The notes: generated by a model from the sequence alone, not told the origin. A DNA stretch of 64,000 nt from Mustela lutreola (GCF_030435805.1 NC_081295.1:123789501-123853500), one strand, 5' to 3'; positions 21,812 through 33,938 are shown, counted from the first letter of the stretch. A program made the numbers and translations.

Positions 21812-24350
21812 AGAATTGCACCAAAAATAATAAGGTACTTAGGAATAAACTTAACCAAACGGTGGATAACCTGTACTCTGAAAACTATAAACACTGATGA
21901 ATGAAATTGAAAGTGGCACAAACAAATGGCAAGAATCCATGTTCATGATATCACCTTACACCAGTTAGAATGGCCAAAATTAGCAAGACAGGAAACAACA
22001 TGTGTTGGAGGGGATATGGAGAAAGGGGAACCCTCTTACACTGTTGGTGGGAATGCAAGGTGGTGCAGCCTCTTTGGAGAACAGTGTGGAGATTCCTCAA
22101 GAAATTAAAAATAGAACTTCCCTATGACCCTGCCATTGCGCTCCTGGGTATTTACCCCCAAGATACAGATGTGAAAAGAAAGGCCATCTGTACCCCAATG
22201 TTTATAGCAGCAATGGCCACGGTTGCCAAACTGTGGAAAGAACCAAGATGCCCTTCAATGGATGAATGGATATGGAAGATGTGGTCCATATACACTATGG
22301 ATTATTATGCCTCCATCAGAAAGGATGAATACCCAACTTTTGTAGCAACATGGACAGGACTGGAAGAGATTATGCTGGGTGAAATAAGTCAAGCAGAGAG
22401 AGTCAGTTATCTTGTGGTTTCACTTTTTTTGTGAAAAACAAATAGCATGGAGGACATGGGGAGTTAGAGAGGAGAGAAGGGAGTTGGGGAAAATTGGAAG
22501 GGGAGGTGAACCATGAGAGACTATGGACTCTGAAAAACAATCTGAGGGGTTTGAAGTGGCGGGGAGGGGGGTGGGAGGTTGGGGGAATCAGGTGGTGGGT
22601 ATTAGAGAGGGCACGGATTGCATGGAGTACTGGATGTGGTGCAAAAATAATGAATACTGTTATGCTGAAAATAAATTTAAAAAATTTTTAAAAAGAATCC
22701 ATGCTCATGGATTGGAAGAAAAAATATTGTTAACATTTCTGTTATCCAAATCAATCTACAAATTTGATGCAATCTCTATCAAAATACCAACAGTGTTTTT
22801 CACAGTGTAGAACAAACAATCCTAAAATCTGAATGGAATCACAAGGACTGTGAGTAGCCAAAGCAATCTTGAAATATAAAAGTGAAACTAGAGGCATCAC
22901 ATTCCAGACTTCAAGTTATATTACAGAGCTGTAGTAATCAAAGCTGTAAGGTACTCACATAAAAATAGACATATGGATCAATGGACCAGCATAGAAATTC
23001 AGAAGTAAACTCACACTTACATGGTGAACTTTTTTTTAACAAATCAGAAATGGATACATGATAGGAAAAGACTGCCTATTCAACACATGGTGTTGGAAAA
23101 AGTGGACAGCAACATGCAAAAGAATGAAACTGGGCCATCTTCTTATACCATACACAGAAATAAATTTAAAATGGATTAAAGACCTAAATGTGAGACCTGA
23201 AATCCTAAAAACCCTGGAAGAGAGCACAGACAGTAACTTCTCTGATATCAAGGGCAGCAACATTCTTCTTGGTATGGCTCCTGAGGCAAGGGAAACAAAA
23301 GCAAAAATAAAGGAGTGGGACTACATCAAAATAAAAAGTTCCTGCACAGCAAAGGAAACAATGAACAAAACTAAAAGGCAACCTACAGAATGGGAGAATA
23401 TATTTGCAAATGACATAACTGATAAAGGGTTAATATCTAAAATATGCAAATAACTAATACAATTTTAAAAAGAGAAAACAAATATTCCAGTTAAACAATG
23501 AACATTAGACATGAACAGACATGTTTCTGAGAAGACATCCACATGGCCGATAGACACATGAGAAGATGACCAACATCAATCATCATCAGGGAAACCCAAA
23601 ATAGTTAAAATAAAAAAAACAAGAAACAGCAAATGTTGGTGAGGATATGGAGAAAAAGGAACCCTCTGAAACAGTTAATGGGCATATAAACTGGTATAGC
23701 CACTGTGGAAAACAGTATGGAGATTCCGCAGAAAATTAAAAATTGAATTACCATATGATCCAGAATTTCACTACTGAGAATTTACCCTAAGAATATGAAG
23801 ACATTAACTCAAAAAGATATGTGCATCCCTTGTTCATTGCAGCACTATTTACAATAGTGACATTATGAAAATAGCCCACATATCCATCGATAGATGAATG
23901 TATTAAGAAGATGTGGTACATTTATAAAATGAAATGTTACTCAACCATAGAAAAAGAATGAAATCTTGCCATTTGTAGCCACATGGATGGATCAAGAGAG
24001 TATCGTGCAGGCAAAATAGACAGAGAAAGACAAAGACCTTATGATTTTACTCATATGTGGAATTTAAGAAACAAAACAAGAGAAAAAGAGAGAAATAAAA
24101 AAATGGAATATAAACATATATAAACGCAAAGATATATAGTAATATACATAACTATAGAGAACATATGGATGGTTACCAGAGAGGTGGTGGGTAGGGGCAT
24201 TGGGTTTGGGTGAAACTGGTGAAGGGAATTAAGAGTATGCTTATCTTAACAAGCAGTGAGTAATGTATAGAATTGTTGAATCACTGTATTGTACACATGA
24301 AACTAATATAACAGTGTATATTAACTATGCTGGAATTAAGATTAAAAAAA
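21812..24350 (+). mobile_element. Old L1, ORF2 3' half and 3' UTR, interrupted
   Basis: It begins inside ORF2 with the 'aaaataataaggtacttaggaataaact' block ([12 protein letters not shown] region), is split at 21947/22693 by a younger L1, and resumes with [17 protein letters not shown] and [18 protein letters not shown] (23058-23453). It ends in the typical 'gaatcactgtattgtacacatgaaac' 3' end and an A-rich tail (24335-24350). About 1.8 kb of old L1 in all. Confidence 0.9.
21948..22692 (+). mobile_element. Young 5'-truncated L1 with 17-bp target duplication
   Basis: It starts inside the ORF2 end ([33 protein letters not shown]) and runs through the 3' UTR to 'aaaataaatttaaaaaatttttaaa'. The direct repeat AAGAATCCATGTTCATG (21931-21947) / AAGAATCCATGCTCATG (22693-22709) flanks it, showing insertion into the older L1. 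Confidence 0.96.
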
Positions 24351-24354
24351 CAAA

Positions 24355-24885
24355 AAAAAAAGAAAAGAAAGATTAGTAAGTGGGCATCTTTCCCATACAT
24401 CCTAGGCAGTTCTCTTGCTGATATTTAGGCTGAGTCCTGAGGTGAGTGAGGCTATACACAAATTTTAAGAGTGGGTTCTTCATTCCCTACAGTTCTATGG
24501 TTTTCATGAATATGGTCTCTTTGGTTTTCAAATCCAAACATAAAATGGGGCTCATTTATCCTGTGCAGTACCTAGGGCCCAGTGCCTGATGTAGAGCACA
24601 GACACTTTGCTTCTCAGGCAATTTTTGTATTTTTGAGATTCCATCCTATTTTGGATATTGTTCCTGGGGTGAGTTTTTTGGTTTTGGTTTTGGTTTTGGC
24701 AAGAGTGTCTCTGCTTCTCTTACCTGTTTTGATGCTTCCCTTTTATCCTTTGTTGTGGAGGCTCAGAGGAGATAATCAGAGGATATTATTCCATAATCAG
24801 CTGTAAACTTGTTGGGTGCATGGAAGTAGATGGGTTCAGGATCTTCATAAGCTGCTTGAACCAATCCCCTGACACAATCTTGACT
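24355..24885. other. Unassigned stretch
   Basis: Only a short (GGTTTT)n-like run at about 24675-24700 stands out. Confidence 0.4.
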
Positions 24886-24889
24886 ACCA

Positions 24890-24995
24890 TTATTCTGCAA
24901 GAACTTCTGAAAGACTCAACACACAGCTTAAACTCATAACCCCTAGACAAAGATTGACACTCTCCACCAACTGAGACAGCCAGGTGTCCCTACAT
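24890..24995 (-). mobile_element. Probable old SINE fragment
   Basis: 'aactcataacccctagacaaagattgacac' and 'ctgagacagccaggtgtccc' resemble the antisense head half of an old carnivore SINE. Strongly diverged. Confidence 0.5.
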
Positions 24996-25304
24996 TTTCA
25001 ATTTTGTGATTTCTTCTTTATATCATATACATAATATACTTGAATGATATATATTTATATCATATTCTTGTCATGTTATATTTTATGTCTTCTGATTCCA
25101 ATATTGAAGTTTCATGAGCTTCTTTTTACCTCCTGTTCTTTCTAGTTACTCAATCACAGTCTTTTTTCTATTTGTACTTCTATTTCTTGCTACGAGTTGC
25201 TTTTTTTCTTTGTGCAATTATTTGTGTGAAGTTTTTGACACATAGGCTAAATAGAGATATCTAGAGAAATTTCTTTCTTTTTAAATAATTTCTCTTTTAA
25301 ATTA

Positions 25305-25425
25305 AATTAAATGATTTTATTTATTTTTTTAAGTAAGCTATATGTCAGTGTGGGGCTTAAATTCACAACCCCAAGATCAAGAGTTGCCTGCTCTACCATC
25401 TGACAAGTCAGCTGCCCTGAAATTC
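25305..25425 (-). mobile_element. Old carnivore SINE fragment
   Basis: ATTTTATTTATTTTTTTAAGTAAGC, then 'aaccccaagatcaagagttgc' and 'ctaccatctgacaagtcagctgccct' match the antisense of an older SINE lacking the young CT-rich insert. Confidence 0.8.
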
Positions 25426-25429
25426 ATTT

Positions 25430-26494
25430 CTTTCTTACAGCTTTTGGTTCATCACCAATCCAGGACAGTTAGAAGCCCAACTAATGACATGAAGTTACTT
25501 TTGTCCAATGGTCAATGGCCAAGCAAATTTGGACTACAAATCATAGAATCTTTAGTCCGTGATTGCAGATTTCTTGAAAGAGTGGTTTGTTCACTTTTTG
25601 CTGACTCAGAGGCAAATGTCTGTAGAATATTCTCATACTTGAAGATAGACTAGATTTGGTTTGGCTGGGAGAAGACATTTTGAGCAATCACTTCATCACC
25701 CAACATTGCTACTTCACTTATTTGTGAGTATGAACTGGAGTTGAAAAAAGCTGGATCCATAACAACAAAGAAGGGAATTAGTTGAAAGATGCCATTTAGG
25801 AGTCACTTCTTCACCCAAACAGACTTGAGTGCCTGCAGTGTATAGATCGAGTTCTACTCTCCAATCACTGCTCCAAATGTTGAAAATTGTCATTCTTTTC
25901 CATTCCTGGCTCCCAATGCCCATTCCCAGAACATGTACTTCTCTTTCTATGTAAAAGAATTCCACACTTCAACAATCTTTGGGGCAGATATAGCTCCATC
26001 CATTGATTAGGGGAACCCACTTTGCTAGGATATGCGTTTGGACATGACATGACAGGACATGCAGTTGGACATGACATGAAGCATCAACAGTCACCTGCCA
26101 GATTTTGACTAAGGACACGTGACAGACACACTGGGACAGCATCCATGCATTTGGCACAGGTGGTTTGGGTATGTCACAATAGAGTCATGCAGCTACAAGA
26201 GGTAGTAGTGATAGCAGTCCTAACCTTGGGGTCAAGTGTCCTGCATCAGGGGAGTCACTGGTGTGAATGGTGGCATTGATACACAGTAGCAGGGCCTTGA
26301 GTGTAGGTGGGCCTCCACCTAGGGTTCACACTAGATTCTGTTCCTGGCTGTGTAACTTCAAGCCTGTATTGTGGTTTTCCTTGAAATAAAACAAGGTCTT
26401 CAATCTCTTTTCCCCAAGTATCTCTGTAACTGTACATATGTATCACAAGGGGTCATAAACCCTTGTAGGAAAGGGTTTCCAAGAGCAAGAATTC
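25430..26494. other. Unassigned stretch
   Basis: No gene or repeat was recognised. Two tandem copies of 'gacatgacatgacaggacatgcagttgg'-like sequence lie at 26040-26080. Confidence 0.4.
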
Positions 26495-26730
26495 AGACAT
26501 TTTTTTCCAGCTTTATGAAGATGTGATTGATATTCACCATTGTGTGAGTTTAGGGGTACAACCTGCTGATTGATACATTTCTATACTGCACATGATAGCA
26601 ACCACTACAACCATAGCATTAGCTAACACCTGTATGATGACACATAGTTACCATTTCCTTTTCTGTGGTGCGAACATTTAAGACCTACATTCTTAGTAAC
26701 TCAGAGATTTTATGTTGAGCTGATAACTTC
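26495..26730 (-). mobile_element. Old L1M 3' UTR
   Basis: Antisense L1M 3' UTR: 'gtttaggggtacaacctgctgattgata', 'agcaaccactacaa', 'ctaacacctgtatgatgacacatagttacc'. These are the landmarks of the L1MA/L1MB-type 3' end. Confidence 0.75.
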
Positions 26731-26854
26731 CTCAATCTGCCACCTGTCTGTGTCCCATGGAAGAGAAAATGTGCATCTCCCAGCATATCTTGCATTTTGC
26801 TTCCTACAAAAATAGTATTACATATTTTATTAATTCAATATTCCAGAGATGGAC

Positions 26855-27027
26855 AGAGTTCATGTGGACAAACAGGGGGAAGGGCAGGGGGAGAGAGAAA
26901 GAATATCAAGCAGACTCTGCACTGAGTGTGGAGCCCAACTCAGAGCTCCATCTCACCACCCTGTTATCATGACATCAGCTAAAACAAAGAGTTGGATGCC
27001 CAACTGACTGAGCCACAAGGTGCTCAC
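26855..27027 (-). mobile_element. Old carnivore SINE (antisense)
   Basis: AG-rich part, 'cagactctgcactgagtgtggagccc', 'ttatcatgacatcagct' and 'ccaactgactgagccacaaggtgctc' follow the antisense SINE in order. Confidence 0.8.
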
Positions 27028-27099
27028 CAAAACCCTTTAAATGTGTATGTAAGACCCCTTCCCACAATGAGGGCTCTCATCAATGATTCAATGACTCTC

Positions 27100-27245
27100 T
27101 ATCTGCAGAGCCCCAGGATTGCTTGTGGGTTTGTGACAAATACTCAGGCCTCTCCCCAGACCCACCACCTTAGAATGTTGGACGTGGGGCCAGGAATCAC
27201 TTACTTAATAAGTCCTACAGGACGGGCTGATGCACAGCCATGTGG
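27100..27245 (-). mobile_element. MER5A-like DNA transposon relic (hAT-Charlie)
   Basis: 'ggcctctccccagacccac', 'ggacgtggggccaggaatc' and 'aataagtcctacaggacgggctgatgcac' follow the antisense MER5A order. Non-autonomous; no coding capacity. Confidence 0.6.
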
Positions 27246-27314
27246 GAATCCTGCTTCGTGTGCTTGCTACTCCATGTGGTATCTGAAGAGCAGTAGCAAC
27301 ACCACCAACCTTGT

Positions 27315-27405
27315 TATTAACGCAGCATCTCATGCTCTACCTCAGACTGTCTAGATCTTCATATCCCAGGAAATTCCTGTGCACACTGAAGGCTGAGCCT
27401 CCCTG
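27315..27405 (-). mobile_element. Second MER5A-like relic
   Basis: 'ctacctcagactgtctagatcttc' and 'cccaggaaattcctgtgcacactgaaggctgag' again follow the antisense MER5A order, 70 bp from the first. Confidence 0.5.
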
Positions 27406-27409
27406 GTCT

Positions 27410-28070
27410 ATGTGCCTTCTAGACGCAGAACCACATCGTGCAGTGCACTCTGGGTGTGCGCTCTGATCAATTTGCTTAGCCCTGAGAAGTCCAGGGTTTC
27501 TTCCTATTCCTTTATCTTCTATGGTCATGACCCTCTTGGTCACCTCATCTATGCTGAAAGCTCTAATCATCATTTACATGATATCATCTCCCAAATCTAT
27601 TTCTCCAACCTAGATACTTCTCTTACTCTGCAATCTATATCCAACTGTCAATCTCTTTCCATTTCTAGTAGACATTTCTATTCCACACACCTAAACTGGA
27701 TGCCTGTGATGATGGTTCCCCAATGTCCCCCTTCCAGAGTCTTTCCTGTTCCCATGGATAGCACTCTGCATTTCTACTTGCAGTGTGAAATACTGGATGT
27801 CCTTCTTGATTCCTTCTTCTCACCACCCAGAACTATTCCAATAGGAAATGCTACAAAGTTCATCTTTAACTCTCTCCCATAGTCGATCACTTCCTATTGT
27901 CTTCCCTCCTCATACCCCATATGTGTCAGGTGTGCCCCATTTTCTTGGGTGAATGCCCCATCCTGGGACACTGCTGTAGTTTCCTACAAGTTCCCTTTGT
28001 TTGCTCCCATTGCAACTCTCAATTCTGAATAGGAGCAAAAAGATACTACTTAAGAAAAATCAATCCTTTT
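27410..28070. other. Unassigned stretch
   Basis: Pyrimidine-rich on the plus strand. A 156-codon open frame (27412-27882) lacks any recognisable domain. An old unidentified repeat is possible. Confidence 0.35.
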
Positions 28071-28479
28071 GATCTGTTCATTCCTTTTTTTAATTGTGTT
28101 ATGGCAGTCACCATACAGTACATCATTAGTTTTTGATGTGGTATTCCATGATTCATTGTTTGCATATAACACCCAGTGCTCTACACAATCCATGCCTTCC
28201 TTAATACCCATCACCAGGATCACCCATCCCCCAGCCCCTCCATCACTTCTAAAACTCTCCGTTTGTTTCCCAGAGTCCATAGTCTCTCTTGGTTCACCTT
28301 GCACTCCCATTTCTCTCCCTTCATTTTCCCTTCTCCCAATGTCCTCCATGCTATTCCTTATGTTCCACCGATAAGTGACACTATATGATAATTGACTTTC
28401 TTTGTTTGACTTAATCCACTTAGCATAATCTCCTCCAGTCCCATCCATGTTGATGTAAAAGTTGTGTACTCATCTCTCT

Positions 28480-29705
28480 TTCTTTTTTCTTTTTTAAAAT
28501 TTTTATTTATTTATGAGATTAAGAGTCACTTATGGTTTGTCTCCCTCCCAATCCCATCTTGTTTCATTTATTCTTCTACCCACTTAAGCCTCCATGTTGC
28601 ATCACCACTTCCTCATATCAGGGAGATCATATGATAGTTGTCTTTCTCTGCTTGACTTATTTCGCTAAGCATGATACGCTCTAGTTCCATCCATGTTGTT
28701 GCAAATGGCAAGATTTCATTTCTTTTGATGGCTGCATAGTATTCCATTGTGTATATATACCACATCTTCTTGATCCATTCATCTGTTGAGGGTTGCCGGG
28801 GGGAGGGGGTTGGGGAGAAGGGGGTGGGATTATGGACATTGGGGAGGGTATGTGATTTGGTGAGTGCTGTGAAGTGTGTAAACCTGGTGATTCACAGACC
28901 TGGGGATAAAAATATATGTATATAAAAAATATATGTTTATAAAAAATAAAAAAAAAATAAAAATAAAAAAAAAAAAAAAAGAAAAAAAAAAAAAAATTTT
29001 TATTTATTTAAAATTTCTTTTTAGTATTCCAGAATTCATTGTTTATGCACCACATCCAGGGCTCCATGCCATATGTGCCCTCCATAATACCCACCACCAG
29101 GCTCACCCAATCTCCCTCCCCCCACCCCTCCAAAACCCTCAGATTGTTTTTCAGAGTCCACAGTCTCTCAAGGTTCATCTCCCCCTCCAGTTTCCCTCAA
29201 CTCCCTTCTCTTCTCCATCTCCCCATTTCTTCCATGCTATTCCTTATACTCCACAAATAAGCAAAACCATATGATAATGGACTCTCTCTGCTTGACTTAT
29301 TTTACTCAATAATCTCTTCCAGTCCTGTCCATGTTGATACAAAAGTTGGGTATTCATCTTTCTGAAGCTGAGTATATTCTGTTGTGTATATGGACCACAT
29401 CTTCTTTATTCATTTGTCTGTTGAAGGGGATCTTGGCTCTTTCCATATTTTGTCTACTTGGACATTGCTGTTATGAACACTGGTGTGCATATGGCCCTTC
29501 TTTTCACTACATCTGTATCTTTGGGGTAAATACCCAGTAGTGCAATTGCTGAGTCATAGGGTAGGTCTATTTTTAATTTTTTGAGGAAACCTCTACATTG
29601 TTTTCCCAAGTGACGGTACCAATTTGCATTTCCACCAACAGTGTAAGAGGGTCCCCTTTCTCCACAACTTCTCTAACATTTGTTCTTTCTGCCATTCTAA
29701 CTGGT
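28480..29705 (-). mobile_element. L1 (copy B) inside copy A
   Basis: T-rich tail (28480-28513 and 28996-29025), then a second complete 3' UTR ('ccagaattcattgtttatgcacc') and ORF2 C-terminus up to [12 protein letters not shown] and 'gccattctaactggtat'. It is distinct from the copy A 3' end at 28084 because the 3' UTR appears twice. No clear target duplication was found. Confidence 0.8.
28514..28995 (+). mobile_element. Twin-primed (5'-inverted) L1
   Basis: The left part (28515-28790) is antisense L1 3'-region sequence; the right part (28791-28995) is the adjoining sense 3' UTR end with a long poly-A. The two halves meet near bases that are neighbours in an intact L1 (compare 5305-5325), as expected for twin priming. 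AATTTTTATTTATTTA flanks it (28498-28513 and 28995-29010), inside the tail of copy B. Confidence 0.9.
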
Positions 29706-30264
29706 ATAATTTACTGCTGTAACGGTCTATTTCTGAGAGTGGGGTGTTAAGGTATCCTACAATTAATGTATTATTATCAGTATGTCTCTTTATTTTGATT
29801 AACAGTTGGCTTATATAGTTGGTTACTCCCATGCTGGGGGCATAGATACTTACCATTGTTAGATCTTCTTGTTGAATAGACCCTTTAAGAATGATATAAT
29901 GTTCTTCTTTATCTCTAACTAAAGTCTTTAGCTTAAAATCTAATTTGTATAAAATGAGAATTGCTATCTCAGCTTTCTTTTGAGGTATATAGACATGAAA
30001 GACAGTTCTCCATCCCTTCACTTTCAGTCTGGATGTATCTTTAGGTTAAAAATGAGTCTCTTGTGGACAGCATAGGGATGGGTCCTGTCTTTTTATCCAA
30101 TCTGCAACCCTGTGCCATTTTATGGGAGCATTTAGACCATTCATATTGAGAGTGATTATGAACAGACAGGATTTTGTTGTCATCATGTTGCCTTTGAAGT
30201 CCTCGTTTCTATGGATTGTCTCTTGTATATCTCTGTCTGTATCACTCTTGGGGTATTTCTCCTT

Positions 30265-31270
30265 TTATAGAAGCCCCCTTAATATATCTTGCAAGGCCAG
30301 CTTAGTGGTCACAAATTGTTTTAGTCTCGATTGGTCCTGGAAGTTTCTTATTTCTCCATCTATTCTGAATGAGAGCCTTGCTAGGTAAAGAATTCTTAGC
30401 TGTGTTTTCTTCTCCTTTAGTACCCTGAATATGCCTTGCCAGCCCTTTCTGTCTTGCCAGGCTTCTGTGGACAGGTCTGCCATTTTTCTGATGCTCCCCC
30501 CATCTATGTGAGTATTCTTGCCCCCAAGAGTCCTCAAAATGGTTTCCTTTGTTCTAAGATTTGTGGGTTTTACTATTACATGCCTGGGGATGGATCTGCT
30601 CTCATTGATCTTGAGGGGTGACCTATCTACTTCTAGGACATGATTATTTGTTTTATCCTGTAGATTGGGGAAGTTCTCAGCTACAATTTGGTCAAATATA
30701 TCTTCTAGTCCTCTCTCTCTCCATTCTCTCAGGGATCCCAACAATTCTGACATGGGAACATTTCATGGCATCATTTATTTTTCTAATTCTATTTTTGTGG
30801 ATTTTAAGCTGTTTGTTGCAGGCCTCCTCCTGCTCCTTGTTTTCTATCAGTTTGCCTTCAAGATCACTAGTTCATTCTTCTACTTCATTTCCCATAACTC
30901 TTAGAGTATCTAGATTAGATTGGATCTCATTGATTGCCTTTTAAAGTTCTGCCAGATCTTCTCTCACTTCTGCCCTTGACCAATCTATGTTGCCATTAAT
31001 AGTTTTCTCTAGCTTGACTATTGTCTTCATAATTGCTACCTTGAAGTCTAGTTCTGATATCTTGCTTAGATTCATATCCATTAGATCTGCTGGAGAGGCC
31101 ATTGTCTGTGGGTCTTTTATTTGTTGGGAATTCCTCTTCCTTGTCATTCTTTTGAGTTGTGGTTGAGAGGATGTATAGCTGAAAATATCAACAACTATCC
31201 ATGCTAGGTGAACCCTGGGAAGTTTCAGAGCAATGGAAGTCATCTCTAAACGAAACAAAACAAACAAGCA
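30265..31270 (-). pseudogene. L1 copy A ORF1p remnant
   Basis: Two frames cover ORF1: 31267-30941 (N-terminal, KLEKTINGNIDW) and 30753-30265 (QIVAENFPNL, PRHVIVKPTNL, WQDRKGWQGIFRVL, ILYLARLSFRIDGEI, LQDILRGLL). Frames break between them around 30750-30940. It encodes the L1 RNA-binding protein in intact relatives; here it is dead. Confidence 0.8.
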
Positions 31271-31668
31271 AAAACCCAGCCAAAATGGGCCCCAAGACTA
31301 AGCTTTATAAAGTACAAAAATAAAAACAAGCAAACAAATAAAAAGACTGACAAAAGAAGAAAAAGAAAAAAAACTAAAGAGGGGGAGAGGTGGCTGGAAG
31401 GTGGTTATAATCCCTAGATGTGGGTGAGGAGGGTATTTCAGTTCTTTCTGTATGTATCTTATCTTTATTAGAGAACTCAAATTTCTAGAGATACAGGGAA
31501 ATTAGAACAGGTATTTATATAAAGGTAATATTGAATAGGAAAAAATGGCTACATTGAAGCTTATATATATATATACATATAAAAAAGAAAAAAGAAAAAG
31601 ATACATATGTAGAAAAAATTGAAATTACAAAGTTCCTATGGAAAATGTTGTATTAAATATCTAGTCGA

Positions 31669-31869
31669 GGGGTGCCTGGGTGGCTCAGTGGGTTAAGCTG
31701 CTGCCTTCGGTTCGGGTCATGATCTCAGGGTCCTGGGATCAAGTCCCGCATCGGGCTCTCTGCTCAGCAGGGAGCCTGCTTCCCTCTCTCTCTCTCTGCC
31801 TGCCTCTCCATCTACTTGCGATTTCTCTCTGTCAAATAAATAAATAAAATCTTTAAAAAATAAATAAAT
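31669..31869 (+). mobile_element. Carnivore SINE with target duplication
   Basis: Full head-to-tail SINE. Target duplication AAATATCTAGTCGA (31655-31668) / AAATATCTAGTTGA (31870-31883). It lies in the 5' UTR region of L1 copy A. Confidence 0.96.
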
Positions 31870-32175
31870 AAATATCTAGTTGAAGTGATAAGTAAGTTAA
31901 AAAAAAAAAACAAGAATAATGAGAAATAATTTTAAAAAGAGATAGAGAAAAGTTGTATCTAAGAAATATACAGGTTGTTAGGCAATACCAGGAGCTTAAT
32001 ATACTGTTTTCTGCTTATGGTGGGGTTTTGCAGTTTTATGGGGACCCTGTGGTGGTTGTTCTTTTGTTCTTTTGGCTTGTCTTCTGGGGGACAGGCCTGC
32101 CACGTTGCTTTTCTGTCAGTCTTGCTTGGACTGAGTTACCCTACCCTCTATCAAGGGACTTGGCTCTGTGGAAAC

Positions 32176-32219
32176 TGTTTTTTTTTTTTGGTTTTTTTTT
32201 TTTTTTTTTTTTTTTTTTG
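32176..32219. repeat. T-rich tract in L1 5' UTR
   Basis: About 40 bases of T broken by GG, antisense of the A-rich stretch of L1 copy A. Confidence 0.8.
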
Positions 32220-33039
32220 GCTTTTGTTCTCTAGACACTTTTGTTCTCTGGTGGCTTTTTGCACCTGTTTAGAGCGTCAGAGTACAGTAAACTGTGTACA
32301 CCTCTACCTACAAGTCAGAGAGAAGCCTCAGTCTTCTTCCCTCTGGATGGTTGAGAACACACAGACTCCTGCTCTGCAAACTCCACTGAACACTGCAACC
32401 TCCCACAGGAAGTGTGCATCCCCAGCTACCATCTCAGTGATCACTGGAGGACCCTGCTTGTTTTTGTACCAACATGTCACCAAAACCATGAGGGATATTG
32501 GTCTGGGTGAGCCTGGTCCCATGGCTGCAGTTCTTGAGACTGCTGACTCAAGTCCACGTCAGGTCCTCTCAGACGTAGACAGGTGGGTGGTCAGTGGGTG
32601 GCTGAGCTGTCTCTGGACTGTGGGCTTAGGTCCATGCCTGAAGCCACCCAGTTCCAGCAATTGTCCCTTTGTTCTGTCTGAGTGCTATTATCAGTCCCTT
32701 TCCATCTCGCAGCCACTGGTCTCCAAGCTATTGCTGGTCCCCAGCTCAGGACACTTTCACTTTGGGCTATTTTTTCCAATGGCTCACTTGTGCTGGGTCC
32801 CTCCCCCTTCTGTTTCTCCTCCGATATCTGTCTGCACAATCCCAGCTCCATGTTTTGTACCTCTTGAGTGATGATCCTCTGCCCCCATAGAGATCCAGAT
32901 GTATAATCTTACATTTCAGGCTGATGTCATGGGTGTTCAGAGTGCTCTGATGGCTATTCAGCTCAATTCAGGGGACCGGTTGAAATAGGGTCCCCTACTC
33001 CTCTGCCATCTTGCCCCTACCCAGATCTGTTCATTCTTG

Positions 33040-33560
33040 TAACTCCACATTTCACTCAGAGAAAACTCAAAACATTTCTCACACCCTCAGGCCTGCATGA
33101 TGTGGTCAGTATCTGACCTCATGTCACCTGATCTCTGCTGCAGCTGCAGTGACCTCCTCACCCCTCCTTGAACACAGGACATGCTCCTGCCCTAGTGCGT
33201 GTGCACTGGAGGATCCCTGCCTGAAAAGAACTCCCCCCAGGCCTCCTCTTACACAATTCCTTCATGTCCTTCCAATCTCTCAGAGGTCACTTTCTCAAGG
33301 AGGCTCACACTTACCACTGTTGTAAAATAGCCATCTTCCTTGTCCCCACACAGGTCTCCTCCAGGTCCCCTTCCTCACAGCACTTCCCAACTTCTAAAAC
33401 ACACACTTCCCTTAGTTACTAACAGACAGCCTTCCCCTCACTGCCAGAACATATGACCCACCAGGCGGACCCATTTGGTCTGTTTCTACTTCACTGAGGT
33501 GTCCCAGATGCCACAATAGTGTTCCTGAATCTGACACTCATTTATCACTTGGAGAAATGA
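33040..33560 (+). mobile_element. LINE2 (L2) 3' end
   Basis: 'cctcctcacccctccttgaacac', 'catgctcctgccctagtgcgtgtgcactgg', 'tgcctgaaaagaactccccccag', 'aatctctcagaggtcactttctcaaggaggc' follow the L2 3' consensus in order. Ancient and non-coding. Confidence 0.75.
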
Positions 33561-33938
33561 TCTGCACAGAGAACCTCTGTCTTCTAGATGAGTCTTAGGC
33601 CACAGCTGTTCCTGGAAGCTATCACTTTTCTCACCAGTGGTGGTCTCCTCCATGTCCCTATGTCCTCCTCCCCACATCACCCCCTCCTGCATGCACAGGA
33701 AACAATGACAGTTATCCTTTCAGAAAAGGTGTATCTAGGCCTATGGGTCATGTATTCCAGAGAAATGTGAATTCAAATTAAACACTGTTTCATCACTCTG
33801 TGAATCAGGAGTGGAACCAGAACTGGAATTACTAGTGTCAAGAACAGGGGAGCATGTGGAAAATAGACACTAAATAAGGAAATGTAATAAGGATGAGAAA
33901 TTATCAGTTGCTGTCTCTAACTCAATAATCTGCTTTTT
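33561..33938. other. Unassigned stretch
   Basis: Nothing recognised between the L2 and the SINE. Confidence 0.4.

Larger units (their letters stand above)
28084..33021 (-). mobile_element. L1 (copy A), internally deleted and hosting other insertions
   Basis: The 3' end (poly-T at 28084, 3' UTR and last ORF2 codons to about 28478) and the 5' end (CCATCTT start block at 33007-33012) belong to one insertion: the 13-bp target duplication GATCTGTTCATTC lies just outside both (28071-28083 and 33024-33036). Between them are L1 copy B with a twin-primed L1 (28480-29705) and a SINE (31669-31869). From 29706 the element resumes with the ORF2 endonuclease region (KRHTDNNTLIVGYLNTP), ORF1 (QIVAENFPNL, ILYLARLSFRIDGEI; 31267-30265) and a long 5' UTR (about 31300-33021). 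The reverse-transcriptase region is absent, so it was internally deleted. Confidence 0.85.

Noticed and set aside
27485-28030. Possible old repeat with pyrimidine-rich phrases
   Set aside because: I half-recognised the pattern but could not name a family with confidence.
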